A stretch of 64,000 nucleotides of DNA from positions 1-64,000 of the forward strand of contig NZ_PNXY01000007.1 in assembly GCF_002879865.1 (NCBI RefSeq), written 5' to 3'. This document shows, piece after piece, positions 34,124-42,698 of this stretch. Made by a program: the position numbers and the translations under genes. The first letter of the stretch is position 1. Each line of letters opens with the position of its first letter. Source of the stretch: Paraburkholderia rhynchosiae (GTDB taxonomy: Bacteria; Pseudomonadota; Gammaproteobacteria; Burkholderiales; Burkholderiaceae). Below the pieces are notes generated by a model. It was not told the DNA's origin, did no database searches, and saw only the letters and a list, made by a program, of their open reading frames with translations.

Positions 34124-35490
34124 ACGTTGCGGCGTTCGTCGTAGTTATAGCCTTCAAGCAGTTGCTCGAACAGATCGGCGCCGCCCATCTGGCCGCCCTT
34201 GAGCATCAGTTCAACGCCGTCCAGTTCGGGACTGTCAGCGTGCACACGGCACACGGTCACGCCCGCCGACAGCGGCGCGAGATACGACAAACCCCATGCG
34301 CCGAGAGCGCGCACCGCGATACTCGACGTGTCTCCGCCCGCAATGCCGATACGCTGCAATCTCACCGCGCCGAGCACTTGCCGCAGCAATGCCGCGCACG
34401 CGTGCGCGAGTTGCGGCAGCGCCCTGTGCGAATCACTTGCGTTCGATGCGTGCCGCCGTGCCGTAAAAGCCAGTACGTTGCGCCCATCGCGCAACGCGTC
34501 GGCGATCGCGGCCACACGCGCCGCCAGATAGTCGAATGCGGAATCGCCGGTCATTTTCAGCGGGTCCAGTTCGATCCGAAGATAAGAATGAGCGGCGCGA
34601 ATCTGCCGCTCTGTCAATGGTGAAAGACTGCCGGCCAGTATGAACACGGGGCCGCGCGCACGGGTCAGACATGAGGGCCTGGGCGTTGCTTCAACTGCGG
34701 CGTGTTGCTCCAGCGCCGACGCGTAAGCCTGCGCCACACTGCTCGCGCCGACCGCGAGCAACGGCGACGCGATTGCCGCATGATGCGCGAGCACACGGCC
34801 AATCGCTTGCAAATGCGAGTCGTCGAGCACGTCGAACAAAACGGCATCGGGATGCAATGTGAGCCGACGCTGCAACTCCGCTTGCAACGCTGCGTCTCCG
34901 GCCGCATAGCAGCGCCAGTCGATGGATTGCACGTTCTCAACGCCCTGGCGCCGCAAATGCACACAGAGGTCCGCTTCGTTCATCGGCGTAACGGGATGCC
35001 GGCTCATGGTCGGATGACGATCGATCCGGTAGATGGACGGTTCACCATCGTCCGCGGCCGCTGCGGCATACAGTTCGCCGAACACGCAATAGCGCCGCAG
35101 GTTCGGCTGACCGCCAATCACGGCGACGAGCGCATTCGCACAATACTGGCGCAACGTGCGAATAGCCACGCCGATACTGCCGGTTTGCGGCGCGCTATCG
35201 AAAGTCGAGCACACCTTGTAGTGCATCACGCGCACGCGGAGTGCGGCAAAGGCCTCACCGACACCCGCGAGTTCATGCTGTTGTTCATCCGGCGACATGG
35301 TTCGCGCGGCGCCGGCAATGCCAATGGCGTCGAGTGGGCCGAGCGTGGCAAGGCGATTTGCGTCCGGCGGCGCGAACAGCAGCATGGTACGCAAGCCGGC
35401 GCGCGCGAGATGCGCGAGCGTGTCGGTCGCGCCCGTGAAATCGTCTCCGTAGAAGGCGTATTGCGGGCCTCCGTGGTTGTGGTCGCTCAT
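34120..35490 (-). CDS. DUF1537 four-carbon acid-sugar kinase
   Basis: 456 aa from the ATG at 35490. The N-terminal G-D-D-F-T-G-A-T-D motif is the hallmark of the family. The C-terminal nucleotide-binding domain includes G-I-A-G-G-D-T-S-S and ends L-K-G-G-Q-M-G-G. Known members phosphorylate 3-oxo-tetronates or, in apiose/apionate pathways, 3-oxo-isoapionate (OiaK). The partner here is a RuBisCO-like protein, which fits the oxo-isoapionate type best. Last gene of the operon. Confidence 0.87.
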   Translation of the reverse strand: MSDHNHGGPQYAFYGDDFTGATDTLAHLARAGLRTMLLFAPPDANRLATLGPLDAIGIAGAARTMSPDEQQHELAGVGEAFAALRVRVMHYKVCSTFDSAPQTGSIGVAIRTLRQYCANALVAVIGGQPNLRRYCVFGELYAAAAADDGEPSIYRIDRHPTMSRHPVTPMNEADLCVHLRRQGVENVQSIDWRCYAAGDAALQAELQRRLTLHPDAVLFDVLDDSHLQAIGRVLAHHAAIASPLLAVGASSVAQAYASALEQHAAVEATPRPSCLTRARGPVFILAGSLSPLTERQIRAAHSYLRIELDPLKMTGDSAFDYLAARVAAIADALRDGRNVLAFTARRHASNASDSHRALPQLAHACAALLRQVLGAVRLQRIGIAGGDTSSIAVRALGAWGLSYLAPLSAGVTVCRVHADSPELDGVELMLKGGQMGGADLFEQLLEGYNYDERRNV

Positions 35491-35509
35491 CTTTTGATGT
35501 CTTGTGAAT

Positions 35510-36808
35510 TCACGTGCGGCCACCGAAAAATTCGAGCGCGCGCCGCAGTTCAGGCATGTGCTCGGCGTACGCTGACAGCGGCGTGCCTGCCTGCACCGCG
35601 GCCCACGCCTGCCGCACACTCGTGACGCCCGCTGCGGGACCGTCCGGATGCGCGAGGATGCCGCCGCCCGACATGAACAGCAAGTCGGTGGATTGCAATG
35701 CGTCGAAGGTAGCTTGCGCAGTGCCGGCCCACTGGCCCGAGGAAAACGCCGGCAACACCGCGTCGTCGCAACCCGGCGCAAGCGGCGTCGCGCAATCGCG
35801 TGCCGAGTCGATGACTTCTTCGTCGCTTTGCGCAAATTTGCCGGCGAGGCCATGCACGTGCATGTGATCGACGCCGGTCAACCGCCACAACGTCTGATAA
35901 GCCTGAAACGATATGCCGAGCGCAGGATCGCGCGACATCATGCCGTAGCCGTTGCGATGCGCGTGCAGCACGAGCGGCGTCGCGCGGCGCAGCGTCTGGA
36001 TCGCGGAAAAGCCGCACCAGTTGATGCTCGCCATCACGCAACTGCCGCCCTCACGCTCCACCAGTTCCGCGTGACGGCGCATGGCGTCGAGATCGTCGGT
36101 GATATTGAAGGCGACCATCACGTGACGGCCGCTGCGTTCGCGATAACGGCGTATTTCGGACATCACCGCGCGCACACGCTCGGCAAGCGGCGCATGCACC
36201 GGGTTCGCGCTGACTTCATCGTCCTTGATGAAATCGACACCGGCTTCGCACAGATCGCGCACCAATGCCGCGGTTTCGGCCGCACTCAGCCCGACGTTCG
36301 GCTTGATGATGGTGCCGATCATCGGCCCGTCGGTCACTTGCGTCAGCGTACGCGTGCCCTTCACGCCATGACGCGGCGCTTCAAAACGCGCGCGATATGA
36401 AGCCGGCAAGCGCAGTGACAACAGCCGCATGCCGGTGACTTCGCCGAGATCGTACAGATTGCCCGCGACGGTCGCGGCAAGCGTCGGCAAGTTTGTATCG
36501 ATGTTGGCAAGCGGAAACGACAGCGTCACGCGGGCGCGCCGCCACGGTCCACGCACATCCTGGCGCGCAAGCCATGCGCTCGGTAAGCTCGGCTTCGCCG
36601 CCGCGTCCAGTTCGTCGATGCGCACTACGCTCGCGCGGCTTCGCGCACGCAACGCGTCCGTCTCGTTGGCCACTCGCACGAAGGTCCCGCTCGACTGCTC
36701 GCCCGCCATGATCTCGGCGACACGCGCGGGATCGAGCGGAGTCTCGATCAGATAGTCGGCTTCGAGCGAATTGTGATCGGCCCCATGCCGTTGCGGTGTC
36801 TCGCTCAT
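35510..36808 (-). CDS. RuBisCO-like protein (acid-sugar phosphate decarboxylase/hydrolase type)
   Basis: 432 aa. RuBisCO large-chain fold with G-T-I-I-K169-P and the carbamylation/metal motif F-I-K195-D-D197-E198, both intact, and H-M-H-V-H-G later. No small subunit and no Calvin genes are near, so it is not carbon-fixing. The neighbours (DUF1537 kinase, TRAP importer, LacI) match the RuBisCO-like enzymes OiaX/OiaT that act on 3-oxo-isoapionate 4-phosphate. The exact reaction (decarboxylation or cleavage) cannot be told by eye. It overlaps the VOC gene start region by 4 nt. Confidence 0.88.
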   Translation of the reverse strand: MSETPQRHGADHNSLEADYLIETPLDPARVAEIMAGEQSSGTFVRVANETDALRARSRASVVRIDELDAAAKPSLPSAWLARQDVRGPWRRARVTLSFPLANIDTNLPTLAATVAGNLYDLGEVTGMRLLSLRLPASYRARFEAPRHGVKGTRTLTQVTDGPMIGTIIKPNVGLSAAETAALVRDLCEAGVDFIKDDEVSANPVHAPLAERVRAVMSEIRRYRERSGRHVMVAFNITDDLDAMRRHAELVEREGGSCVMASINWCGFSAIQTLRRATPLVLHAHRNGYGMMSRDPALGISFQAYQTLWRLTGVDHMHVHGLAGKFAQSDEEVIDSARDCATPLAPGCDDAVLPAFSSGQWAGTAQATFDALQSTDLLFMSGGGILAHPDGPAAGVTSVRQAWAAVQAGTPLSAYAEHMPELRRALEFFGGRT

Positions 36809-37344
36809 AGCGTGGTCAGATCAGGAAAGCGGCGCACCGGCTCGCGACCGTCCCAATCGCGCGAGGCCGCATAGATCATGTCGAACAGTTTGCCTTTCGG
36901 GCCCGCAATCTCCGACAACTCAATCACCGTACCCGGATGATTCTCCGTATCGAAGTACACGAAGCGGCCATTGCGGCCAACCTCGCCGCTCATTGCAACC
37001 GTGAAGCCCTGTTCCTGCAAGCGCGCGAGATCGGCGTCGAACGAAGTGGTCCAGTAAGCGTTGTGCTGCAGCCCCGTATTGCCGGCAGCGAGAAAATCGC
37101 GGTACATCGACGGCGCTGCGTTGCGTGTCTGGATCAGCTCGACCTGCAACGGCCCCGAGTTTGCCAACGCGACGGAGTTATGGACCTCATACGATTCCCC
37201 GCGATACGTGTAGTTTTCAATCGGCACCCGTTCGTTGTAAAACCATGGACCGACGCCAAGCACGCGGCTCCAGTAATCCATGGCGGCCTCGATATCGCGC
37301 ACCACGTACCCCGCCTGGCGAATCTCGCCAAAGAAACGACTCAT
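36805..37344 (-). CDS. VOC-superfamily (glyoxalase-like) protein
   Basis: 179 aa. Two beta-alpha-beta-beta-beta modules: Q-A-G-Y-V-V-R-D-I-E-A-A-M-D-Y-W ... V-E-L-I-Q and L-Q-H-N-A-Y-W-T ... G-T-V-I-E-L-S. Metal ligands are probably His and Glu (Q-H-N, V-I-E-L). Being second-last in the RuBisCO-like operon suggests an isomerase or lyase step on the acid sugar. Function not known. Confidence 0.82.
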   Translation of the reverse strand: MSRFFGEIRQAGYVVRDIEAAMDYWSRVLGVGPWFYNERVPIENYTYRGESYEVHNSVALANSGPLQVELIQTRNAAPSMYRDFLAAGNTGLQHNAYWTTSFDADLARLQEQGFTVAMSGEVGRNGRFVYFDTENHPGTVIELSEIAGPKGKLFDMIYAASRDWDGREPVRRFPDLTTL

Positions 37345-37437
37345 AAAACTCTCCCCATGCAGCAGATATTGAAAGACGAGCGACTCCCCGGCGCGGCGAA
37401 AAACGCAGCGCCTGAAGGTCGATCCGAGAGAACGCAG

Positions 37438-39324
37438 TTAGAGAAACCCGATTGAAATCCAGGGGATCGCGGCGACGATAACCAGCCCGACGATCAGCGC
37501 CCCCATATAGCCGACGATAGGACGAATGCCCGCGTCGGGATTGACCTTGCTGATTGCGCACGCCGAGTAGTAGCCGACGCCGAACGGCGGCGAAAAGAGA
37601 CCGACACCCATCGAAAGAATCACGACGATCGCGTAGTGCACCTCATGCACACCGGCAAGCCGCGCGATTGGAAACAGCAACGGGCCGAACAGCACAATCG
37701 CGGGAATCCCTTCGAGCACGCTGCCGAGCATCACGAACACGACAATCGACACCGCGAGAAAACCGTATGCGCCGCCGGGCATCGCACCCATCCATTGCGC
37801 AAGGTCCTGCGAGAAGCCGGATTGCGTGAGCGCCCACGCCATCGCGGTAGCGCAGCCGATAATGAACAGAATCGCGCCGGACAACGTCGCCGCATCGACC
37901 AGCATGCGGGGCAGTCGCCGCCACTCGAATCCGCGATAGATCAGGAGGCCGGTCAACATCGAGTAAGCAATGCCGATGGTCGACACTTCCGTTGCGGTCG
38001 CCACGCCTTCGACCACCGCCGCGCGGATCACGAAGGGCAACGCGAGTGCCGGCAGCGAAACGATAAAGAGCCGGCCGATCTGCCGCCTGCTGAAACGCTG
38101 TGCGCCGCTCAGATCTTCCTTGCGATAGCGCCATCCCACCACGACGCACAGAATCAGCGCCAACACCGCACCGGGCAACATGCCCGCGGTGAATAGCGCG
38201 GAGATAGACAGACCAGTGACGGAGCCAATCGTAATCAGCACGATGCTCGGTGGAATGGTTTCGCTTTGCGCGCCGGTGGTGGCGAGCAAAGCGACAAGAT
38301 CGCCTTCGGACGCGCCGCGCTTTTTCATCTCCGGAAACAAGACGGGCGCGATTGCGGCCATGTCCGCTACTTTCGAACCGGAGATGCCCGACACGAGATA
38401 CATCGCGCCGATCAGGACGAACGACAAGCCTCCGCGCACGTGACCGACGAGGCTCGCGAGAAACTCGATCATCGCGCGCGCCATGCCTGTCATTTCGATC
38501 AGCAAGCCAAGAAACACAAACAGCGGCACCGCCAGCAGCACGAGATGCGACATGCCTTCGTCCATGCGGCCCACGACGACTTCAAGCGGCGTAAAGGTCG
38601 AGAGGCCGAGATAGCCGAACGTCGCGAGCGCGAACGAAAACCCGATCGGCACGCCGGAGAAGATGCCGATGGCGACCACGCCCACAAAAAAGATGACGAG
38701 GTTCGCCTTGCCGAGCGTCTGCAACCATGGACCTGCCAACACGGCCACTGCCCCGAGCAACGCCGCGATAATGAGCACGATGACGACGTCGCGAACGCGG
38801 CTGATCTGCGCGAGCCGGATCAGCCCCACGAGCAGCATCAGCGCCGCGCCGATCGGCAACGCAAGCGCGCGCCACGCGTTGCTGATCTGCATGGCGGGCG
38901 TCACAATGGCCGCTTCGCCGGATGCGTAGTCGTACGCCGGCGCGACCAACAGGGCGAGCAACGCGATCGACGCAGTAATGGCCAGCGTATCGACAAACGC
39001 GCGCCGCTGCGGCGATAGACGGCTGACAAGCGCCGTCATTCGCATGTGTTCGCCGCGTCGCAATGCAAGGACCGCGCCGAGCATCGCAAGCCATAGGAAG
39101 AGGATGCCGGCGAGTTCGTCCGACCAGACGAGAGGCTGATGCAAAACGTAGCGCGACACCACGCCTGCCAGCATCACGACGATTTCAACAGCAAGCAGCG
39201 TTGCCGCGCACACTTCGACGACCGCGATCAAGCCGCGATCGAGCGCTCGCAACCAGCGGCGCGGCGTGCTCGCCGTCGGCAACGACACGGCCGCCTTCGC
39301 GGTATTCAATACGTGATTGGACAT
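37438..39324 (-). CDS. TRAP transporter fused small/large permease (DctQM)
   Basis: 628 aa from the ATG at 39324. Residues about 25-190 are the DctQ-like four-TM small permease (W-S-D-E-L-A...L-A-M-L-G-A). Residues about 205-628 are the DctM large permease (F-S-G-V-P-I-G-F, G-G-L-S-F-V...S-G-I-S-G-S-K-V-A-D, F-S-P-P-F-G-V-G). The two subunits are fused, as in some TRAP systems. It imports an acid sugar with the binding protein encoded upstream. Confidence 0.9.
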   Translation of the reverse strand: MSNHVLNTAKAAVSLPTASTPRRWLRALDRGLIAVVEVCAATLLAVEIVVMLAGVVSRYVLHQPLVWSDELAGILFLWLAMLGAVLALRRGEHMRMTALVSRLSPQRRAFVDTLAITASIALLALLVAPAYDYASGEAAIVTPAMQISNAWRALALPIGAALMLLVGLIRLAQISRVRDVVIVLIIAALLGAVAVLAGPWLQTLGKANLVIFFVGVVAIGIFSGVPIGFSFALATFGYLGLSTFTPLEVVVGRMDEGMSHLVLLAVPLFVFLGLLIEMTGMARAMIEFLASLVGHVRGGLSFVLIGAMYLVSGISGSKVADMAAIAPVLFPEMKKRGASEGDLVALLATTGAQSETIPPSIVLITIGSVTGLSISALFTAGMLPGAVLALILCVVVGWRYRKEDLSGAQRFSRRQIGRLFIVSLPALALPFVIRAAVVEGVATATEVSTIGIAYSMLTGLLIYRGFEWRRLPRMLVDAATLSGAILFIIGCATAMAWALTQSGFSQDLAQWMGAMPGGAYGFLAVSIVVFVMLGSVLEGIPAIVLFGPLLFPIARLAGVHEVHYAIVVILSMGVGLFSPPFGVGYYSACAISKVNPDAGIRPIVGYMGALIVGLVIVAAIPWISIGFL

Positions 39325-39386
39325 CCTGCTGTCTCCTCGCGGCCGCGCGCCACGCGTCGTCTGCTGCTTACTCGCGTGCTGCGCCA

Positions 39387-40412
39387 TCAGGCCAGTTTGC
39401 CGACCGATTGTTCGAGCAGGTCCCACGCCTGATTGCCGAACCTGCTTTTCCATTCCGCGTAGAAACCTGCCTGGCGCAGTGCCGCGCGGAATGAATCCGG
39501 CGCGGGACGGTTGATCGCAAGACCCTTGCTTTGCAGATCGGCAACGGCTGCGTCGTTGAGCTTGCGCACATCTTCGCGCTGCTTCAAAGCGCCCTGATTG
39601 AATGCATCGCTCGCAATGCCTTGCAGGTCTTTCGGCAGGCGCTGCCATGCACGCTGGTTCAGCACGAACCAGTAGCCGTCCCACATGTGGTTGGTCAGCG
39701 AGCAATACTTCTGCACTTCATAGAGCTTGGCGACCTGCACGATCGGCAGCGGGTTTTCCTGTGCATCGACGATATGCGTTTGCAGCGACGAATACACTTC
39801 GCTGAACTGCAAGCTGGTGGGAGCCGCGCCCAGGCCCTTGAACATGTCGATGCTAAGCGGGCTCACCGGCACGCGAATCTTCAGACCGCGCATGTTCTGT
39901 GCACTCGTGATCGGACCGTTGCTGGTCGTCGTCTGACGGAAGCCGTTGTCCCACATCTTTTCGAACGATTCGAGCCCGGCCTTCTGCATGGCTGCGCGCA
40001 CATACGCGCCAAGCTTGCCGTCCATCGCGCTCCACACCTGGTTGTAATCGTTAAACGCGAAGCCCACTGCGTTGATCGCAACGGATGGCGCGAGCGTCGA
40101 GACGACGAGTGCCGACGGCGTGAACATCTCGATGCCGCCGCTGCGCACCTGCGCGAGCATGTCGGTATCGCCGCCCAACTGATTGTTCGGAAATATGCGG
40201 ATCTCCATGCGCCCTTTCGACGCCTCGCGGATCTGATTGGCCGCCTCCTGCGCGCGCACGTTCAGTGGATGCGTAAGCGGCAGGTTATTGCCGTACTTGA
40301 ACACGAACTCCGGGCCGGACGCAGCGCGCACGATCGCCGGAACTCCCAGCGCGCCGGCCACCGGTGCAATGGCGGCGGCACGCAGTAATGCGCGTCTCGC
40401 GAGGTTGGTCAT
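39387..40412 (-). CDS. dctP: TRAP transporter substrate-binding protein (DctP family)
   Basis: 341 aa from the ATG at 40412. The N-terminus R-R-A-L-L-R-A-A-A-I-A resembles a Tat signal, cleaved near V-R-A-A. The DctP core is clear: N-Q-L-G-G-D-T-D-M-L-A-Q-V-R-S-G, the conserved Arg in L-K-I-R-V-P, and Q-E-N-P-L-P. Periplasmic; first gene of the operon and directly under the operator region. Confidence 0.9.
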   Translation of the reverse strand: MTNLARRALLRAAAIAPVAGALGVPAIVRAASGPEFVFKYGNNLPLTHPLNVRAQEAANQIREASKGRMEIRIFPNNQLGGDTDMLAQVRSGGIEMFTPSALVVSTLAPSVAINAVGFAFNDYNQVWSAMDGKLGAYVRAAMQKAGLESFEKMWDNGFRQTTTSNGPITSAQNMRGLKIRVPVSPLSIDMFKGLGAAPTSLQFSEVYSSLQTHIVDAQENPLPIVQVAKLYEVQKYCSLTNHMWDGYWFVLNQRAWQRLPKDLQGIASDAFNQGALKQREDVRKLNDAAVADLQSKGLAINRPAPDSFRAALRQAGFYAEWKSRFGNQAWDLLEQSVGKLA

Positions 40413-40451
40413 TTGAGCGTCTCCTTGCTTATAATTGATGCGACTGTCGAA

Positions 40452-40468
40452 TCCATCAAAAAACATCA
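40452..40468. promoter_or_regulatory. Candidate LacI operator, left copy
   Basis: TCCATCAAAAAACATCA, 40 bp before the dctP start. It is the inverted counterpart (16 of 17) of the site at 40571-40587. Confidence 0.55.
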
Positions 40469-40570
40469 TCACTTGCTGGCAGCGCGCTGACTTCCGATCA
40501 TGTGCGTTGAGTCGTGGTGTGATAGCTGCAAGACTAGGCGTGCGCGGCAATCGCTGTCAAACCGCGAACC

Positions 40571-40587
40571 TGATGGTTTTTGATGGA
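40571..40587. promoter_or_regulatory. Candidate LacI operator, right copy
   Basis: TGATGGTTTTTGATGGA, a TGATGG direct repeat with 10-bp period, 24 bp before the lacI start. The mirrored pair about 119 bp apart would suit DNA looping by a tetramer. Confidence 0.55.
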
Positions 40588-40610
40588 CTTTCAATCTGCG
40601 AAGGACGGTT

Positions 40611-41666
40611 ATGTCCGATCCGGTTAACCTCACCGCCGCTGCGCGCGCTCGCATTCCAGACATTGCGCGCACCGCCGGCGTCTCGACGGCCACGGTGGAT
40701 CGTGTGCTCAATAGCCGCGAAGGCGTGCGCCCTGTTACCGCGCAGCGCGTGTTGCAAGCGGCCGCGCAACTCGGCTATCTGCTCACGCCGCAAGCGCCTG
40801 CCGGGCCCGCTTCGAAGCCCATGCGCATAGCGTTCCTGCTGCCTGCCGGCACCAATCGCTATTTGCACATGCTCGGCGACTACATCGACTTCGCGCACGA
40901 TCAGTGGAATGCGCTCGACATGAAGTGCCGCGTCCATTACGTCGAGAGTTTCAACCCGAAAGAGCTGGCTGACCGTCTGCTGCATTACGGACAACGTGCG
41001 GATGGCGTCGTGTTCATGGCGCTGGAACACCCGGTGGTGCGCGATGCCGTGAACGCGCTTGCCGATCAGGGCGTGCCGGCCATTACGCTGATTTCTGATC
41101 TGTCGAATGCACGGCGGCTTGCTTACGTGGGCATCGACAATCGTTCCGCGGGACGCACCGCGGCTTTATTGCTGGGGCGTTTCATGGGTCCGCGACCACG
41201 CGGAAAAATCGCGATGCTTGCGGGCAGCCTAAACTATCGCGGGCACGAAGAACGCGAGATCGGCTTTCTTCATCTGATTGAATCGACGTTTCCGCAAGTG
41301 CGCGTGATCGGACTGCGTGAAGGACAGGACGATAGCGAACGCAACTATATGCAAACGCGCAAGCTGCTCGAGCAGCATCCCGACCTCGCCGGCATTTACA
41401 ACAGCGGCGGTGGATCGGATGGCGTGGCGCGGGCAATCGTCGAAGCGCGCTCGGAACAAAAGATTCTGTTCGTTGGCCACGGCTTGACGCCGGACACGCG
41501 AGCTTTGCTAATCGACGGAACAATGGATGCATTGATCACGCAAACACCACAGGCAATGGTGGGAAACTGTTTGCGGATTTTCCGCAATGTGCGCGACAAG
41601 CGCGACGCAATGAGCGACGTGAAGCCGGTGCAGTTCAGCATCGTGCTGCGCGAGAATCTACCTTGA
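40611..41666 (+). CDS. LacI-family transcriptional regulator
   Basis: 351 aa. The HTH runs I-P-D-I-A-R-T-A-G-V-S-T-A-T-V-D-R-V-L-N-S-R-E-G-V-R, then a periplasmic-binding-protein fold (L-A-Y-V-G-I-D-N-R-S-A-G-R-T-A). V-D-R in the HTH resembles the subgroup that binds sugars or acid sugars. Divergent from the TRAP/RuBisCO-like operon, so probably its substrate-responsive regulator. Confidence 0.9.
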   Translation: MSDPVNLTAAARARIPDIARTAGVSTATVDRVLNSREGVRPVTAQRVLQAAAQLGYLLTPQAPAGPASKPMRIAFLLPAGTNRYLHMLGDYIDFAHDQWNALDMKCRVHYVESFNPKELADRLLHYGQRADGVVFMALEHPVVRDAVNALADQGVPAITLISDLSNARRLAYVGIDNRSAGRTAALLLGRFMGPRPRGKIAMLAGSLNYRGHEEREIGFLHLIESTFPQVRVIGLREGQDDSERNYMQTRKLLEQHPDLAGIYNSGGGSDGVARAIVEARSEQKILFVGHGLTPDTRALLIDGTMDALITQTPQAMVGNCLRIFRNVRDKRDAMSDVKPVQFSIVLRENLP

Positions 41667-41780
41667 TTTGCAGGACTTTTACGCAGGCTCGCGGTTTTCG
41701 CGTGGTGACGGTGAGCACTTCAGGCACGGGACATGCTGAATCTCGTTCGTGTTCCAACTCAACGCGAAAGGAGACACATC

Positions 41781-41855
41781 ATGCCTTATCTGCTCGGCTG
41801 GCTTCTCGGTGTTCCGGTGATCGTGCTGATTATCCTGTACCTGATTTTCCATTAA
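41781..41855 (+). CDS. Tiny hydrophobic membrane peptide (24 aa)
   Basis: ATG with AAAGGAGA upstream; the product M-P-Y-L-L-G-W-L-L-G-V-P-V-I-V-L-I-I-L-Y followed by L-I-F-H is one TM helix. A terminator hairpin follows 21 nt after the stop, so it looks like a complete one-gene unit. Function unknown. Confidence 0.65.
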   Translation: MPYLLGWLLGVPVIVLIILYLIFH

Positions 41856-41876
41856 TCACTCGAAACACATCCGCTG

Positions 41877-41906
41877 GCGCGGCCCTCCTGTGGCCGCGCG
41901 TTTCTT
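41877..41906 (+). terminator. Terminator after the 24-aa peptide gene
   Basis: GCGCGGCC (41877-41884) and GGCCGCGC (41892-41899), perfect arms, followed by GTTTCTTT. Confidence 0.75.
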
Positions 41907-42208
41907 TCGCACGTGTGGTGCGCGATACATGCACTTGTGCCCGAGCGAGCGTTCGCTGCGAGCGGGTAGCGTCGCAGTTTCCTCACATGCCGCCTTCTGT
42001 AAAAGCAGCGCTACGCATCTAGCGGCTTGTGGCCGCGTGGGCCGCCAGTTGGTCGACGACCCGGACGGTTGTCCCGGGCACGAATGCACCCTGGAAATAT
42101 ACTGTTGGCCCCGTTGGATAGGCTTCTTAAAGCAATCCAAAGCGCCCCGCGTATCGGGATGTTCTTCCGTTAGAATCACGTTTCTATGAACGACGTTCCG
42201 ACCTGCTC
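41907..42208. other. Intergenic, about 300 bp, no gene seen
   Basis: Region between the terminator and the Lrp gene. I see no operator symmetry strong enough to report. Confidence 0.4.
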
Positions 42209-42682
42209 ATGATCGCTAAAAGCCGCGCGCTGGACAATCACGACCGCAAGATCATGCGCGCATTGCAAAAGAACGCGCGCCTGAGCAACGCGGAATTGGC
42301 CGAACTCGTCGGCATGTCGACCACCGCCTGCTGGAACCGCACGCGTCAGTTGGAAAGCGAGGGCTACATTCGCGGCTACGTCGCGTTGCTCGATCAACAG
42401 AAGTTAGGCTTCGCGGATGTCGTACTGCTCGAAGTCACGCTGGATCGGCACGACGACGACGCGCTTGCCCGCTTCGGCGCTGAACTGGCGGCGCTCACCG
42501 AAGTGCTCGAAGCGTACCTGGTGTCGGGCGATTACGACTATCTGGTCAAGGTGGCCGTCGACGGCACCGCCGGCTACGAGCGATTCCTGCGCGAGAAGCT
42601 ATACAAGATCGCGGGCATTCGTCATAGCCGGTCCATGTTCGCGCTGCGCTGCATGAAGAGCATTCCGTCGGTACAGGTGTGA
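42209..42682 (+). CDS. Lrp/AsnC-family regulator
   Basis: 157 aa. HTH L-D-N-H-D-R-K-I-M-R-A-L-Q-K-N-A-R-L-S-N-A-E-L-A with recognition M-S-T-T-A-C-W-N-R-T-R-Q-L-E, then the RAM domain (L-V-S-G-D-Y-D-Y-L-V-K-V). Single gene convergent with an MFS transporter; target not evident. Confidence 0.9.
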   Translation: MIAKSRALDNHDRKIMRALQKNARLSNAELAELVGMSTTACWNRTRQLESEGYIRGYVALLDQQKLGFADVVLLEVTLDRHDDDALARFGAELAALTEVLEAYLVSGDYDYLVKVAVDGTAGYERFLREKLYKIAGIRHSRSMFALRCMKSIPSVQV

Positions 42683-42698
42683 TGCACGCTGTGCGCAT

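Noticed and set aside
35510..36808. RuBisCO as evidence for carbon fixation
   Set aside because: No small subunit, phosphoribulokinase or carboxysome genes nearby; operon partners point to acid-sugar catabolism.
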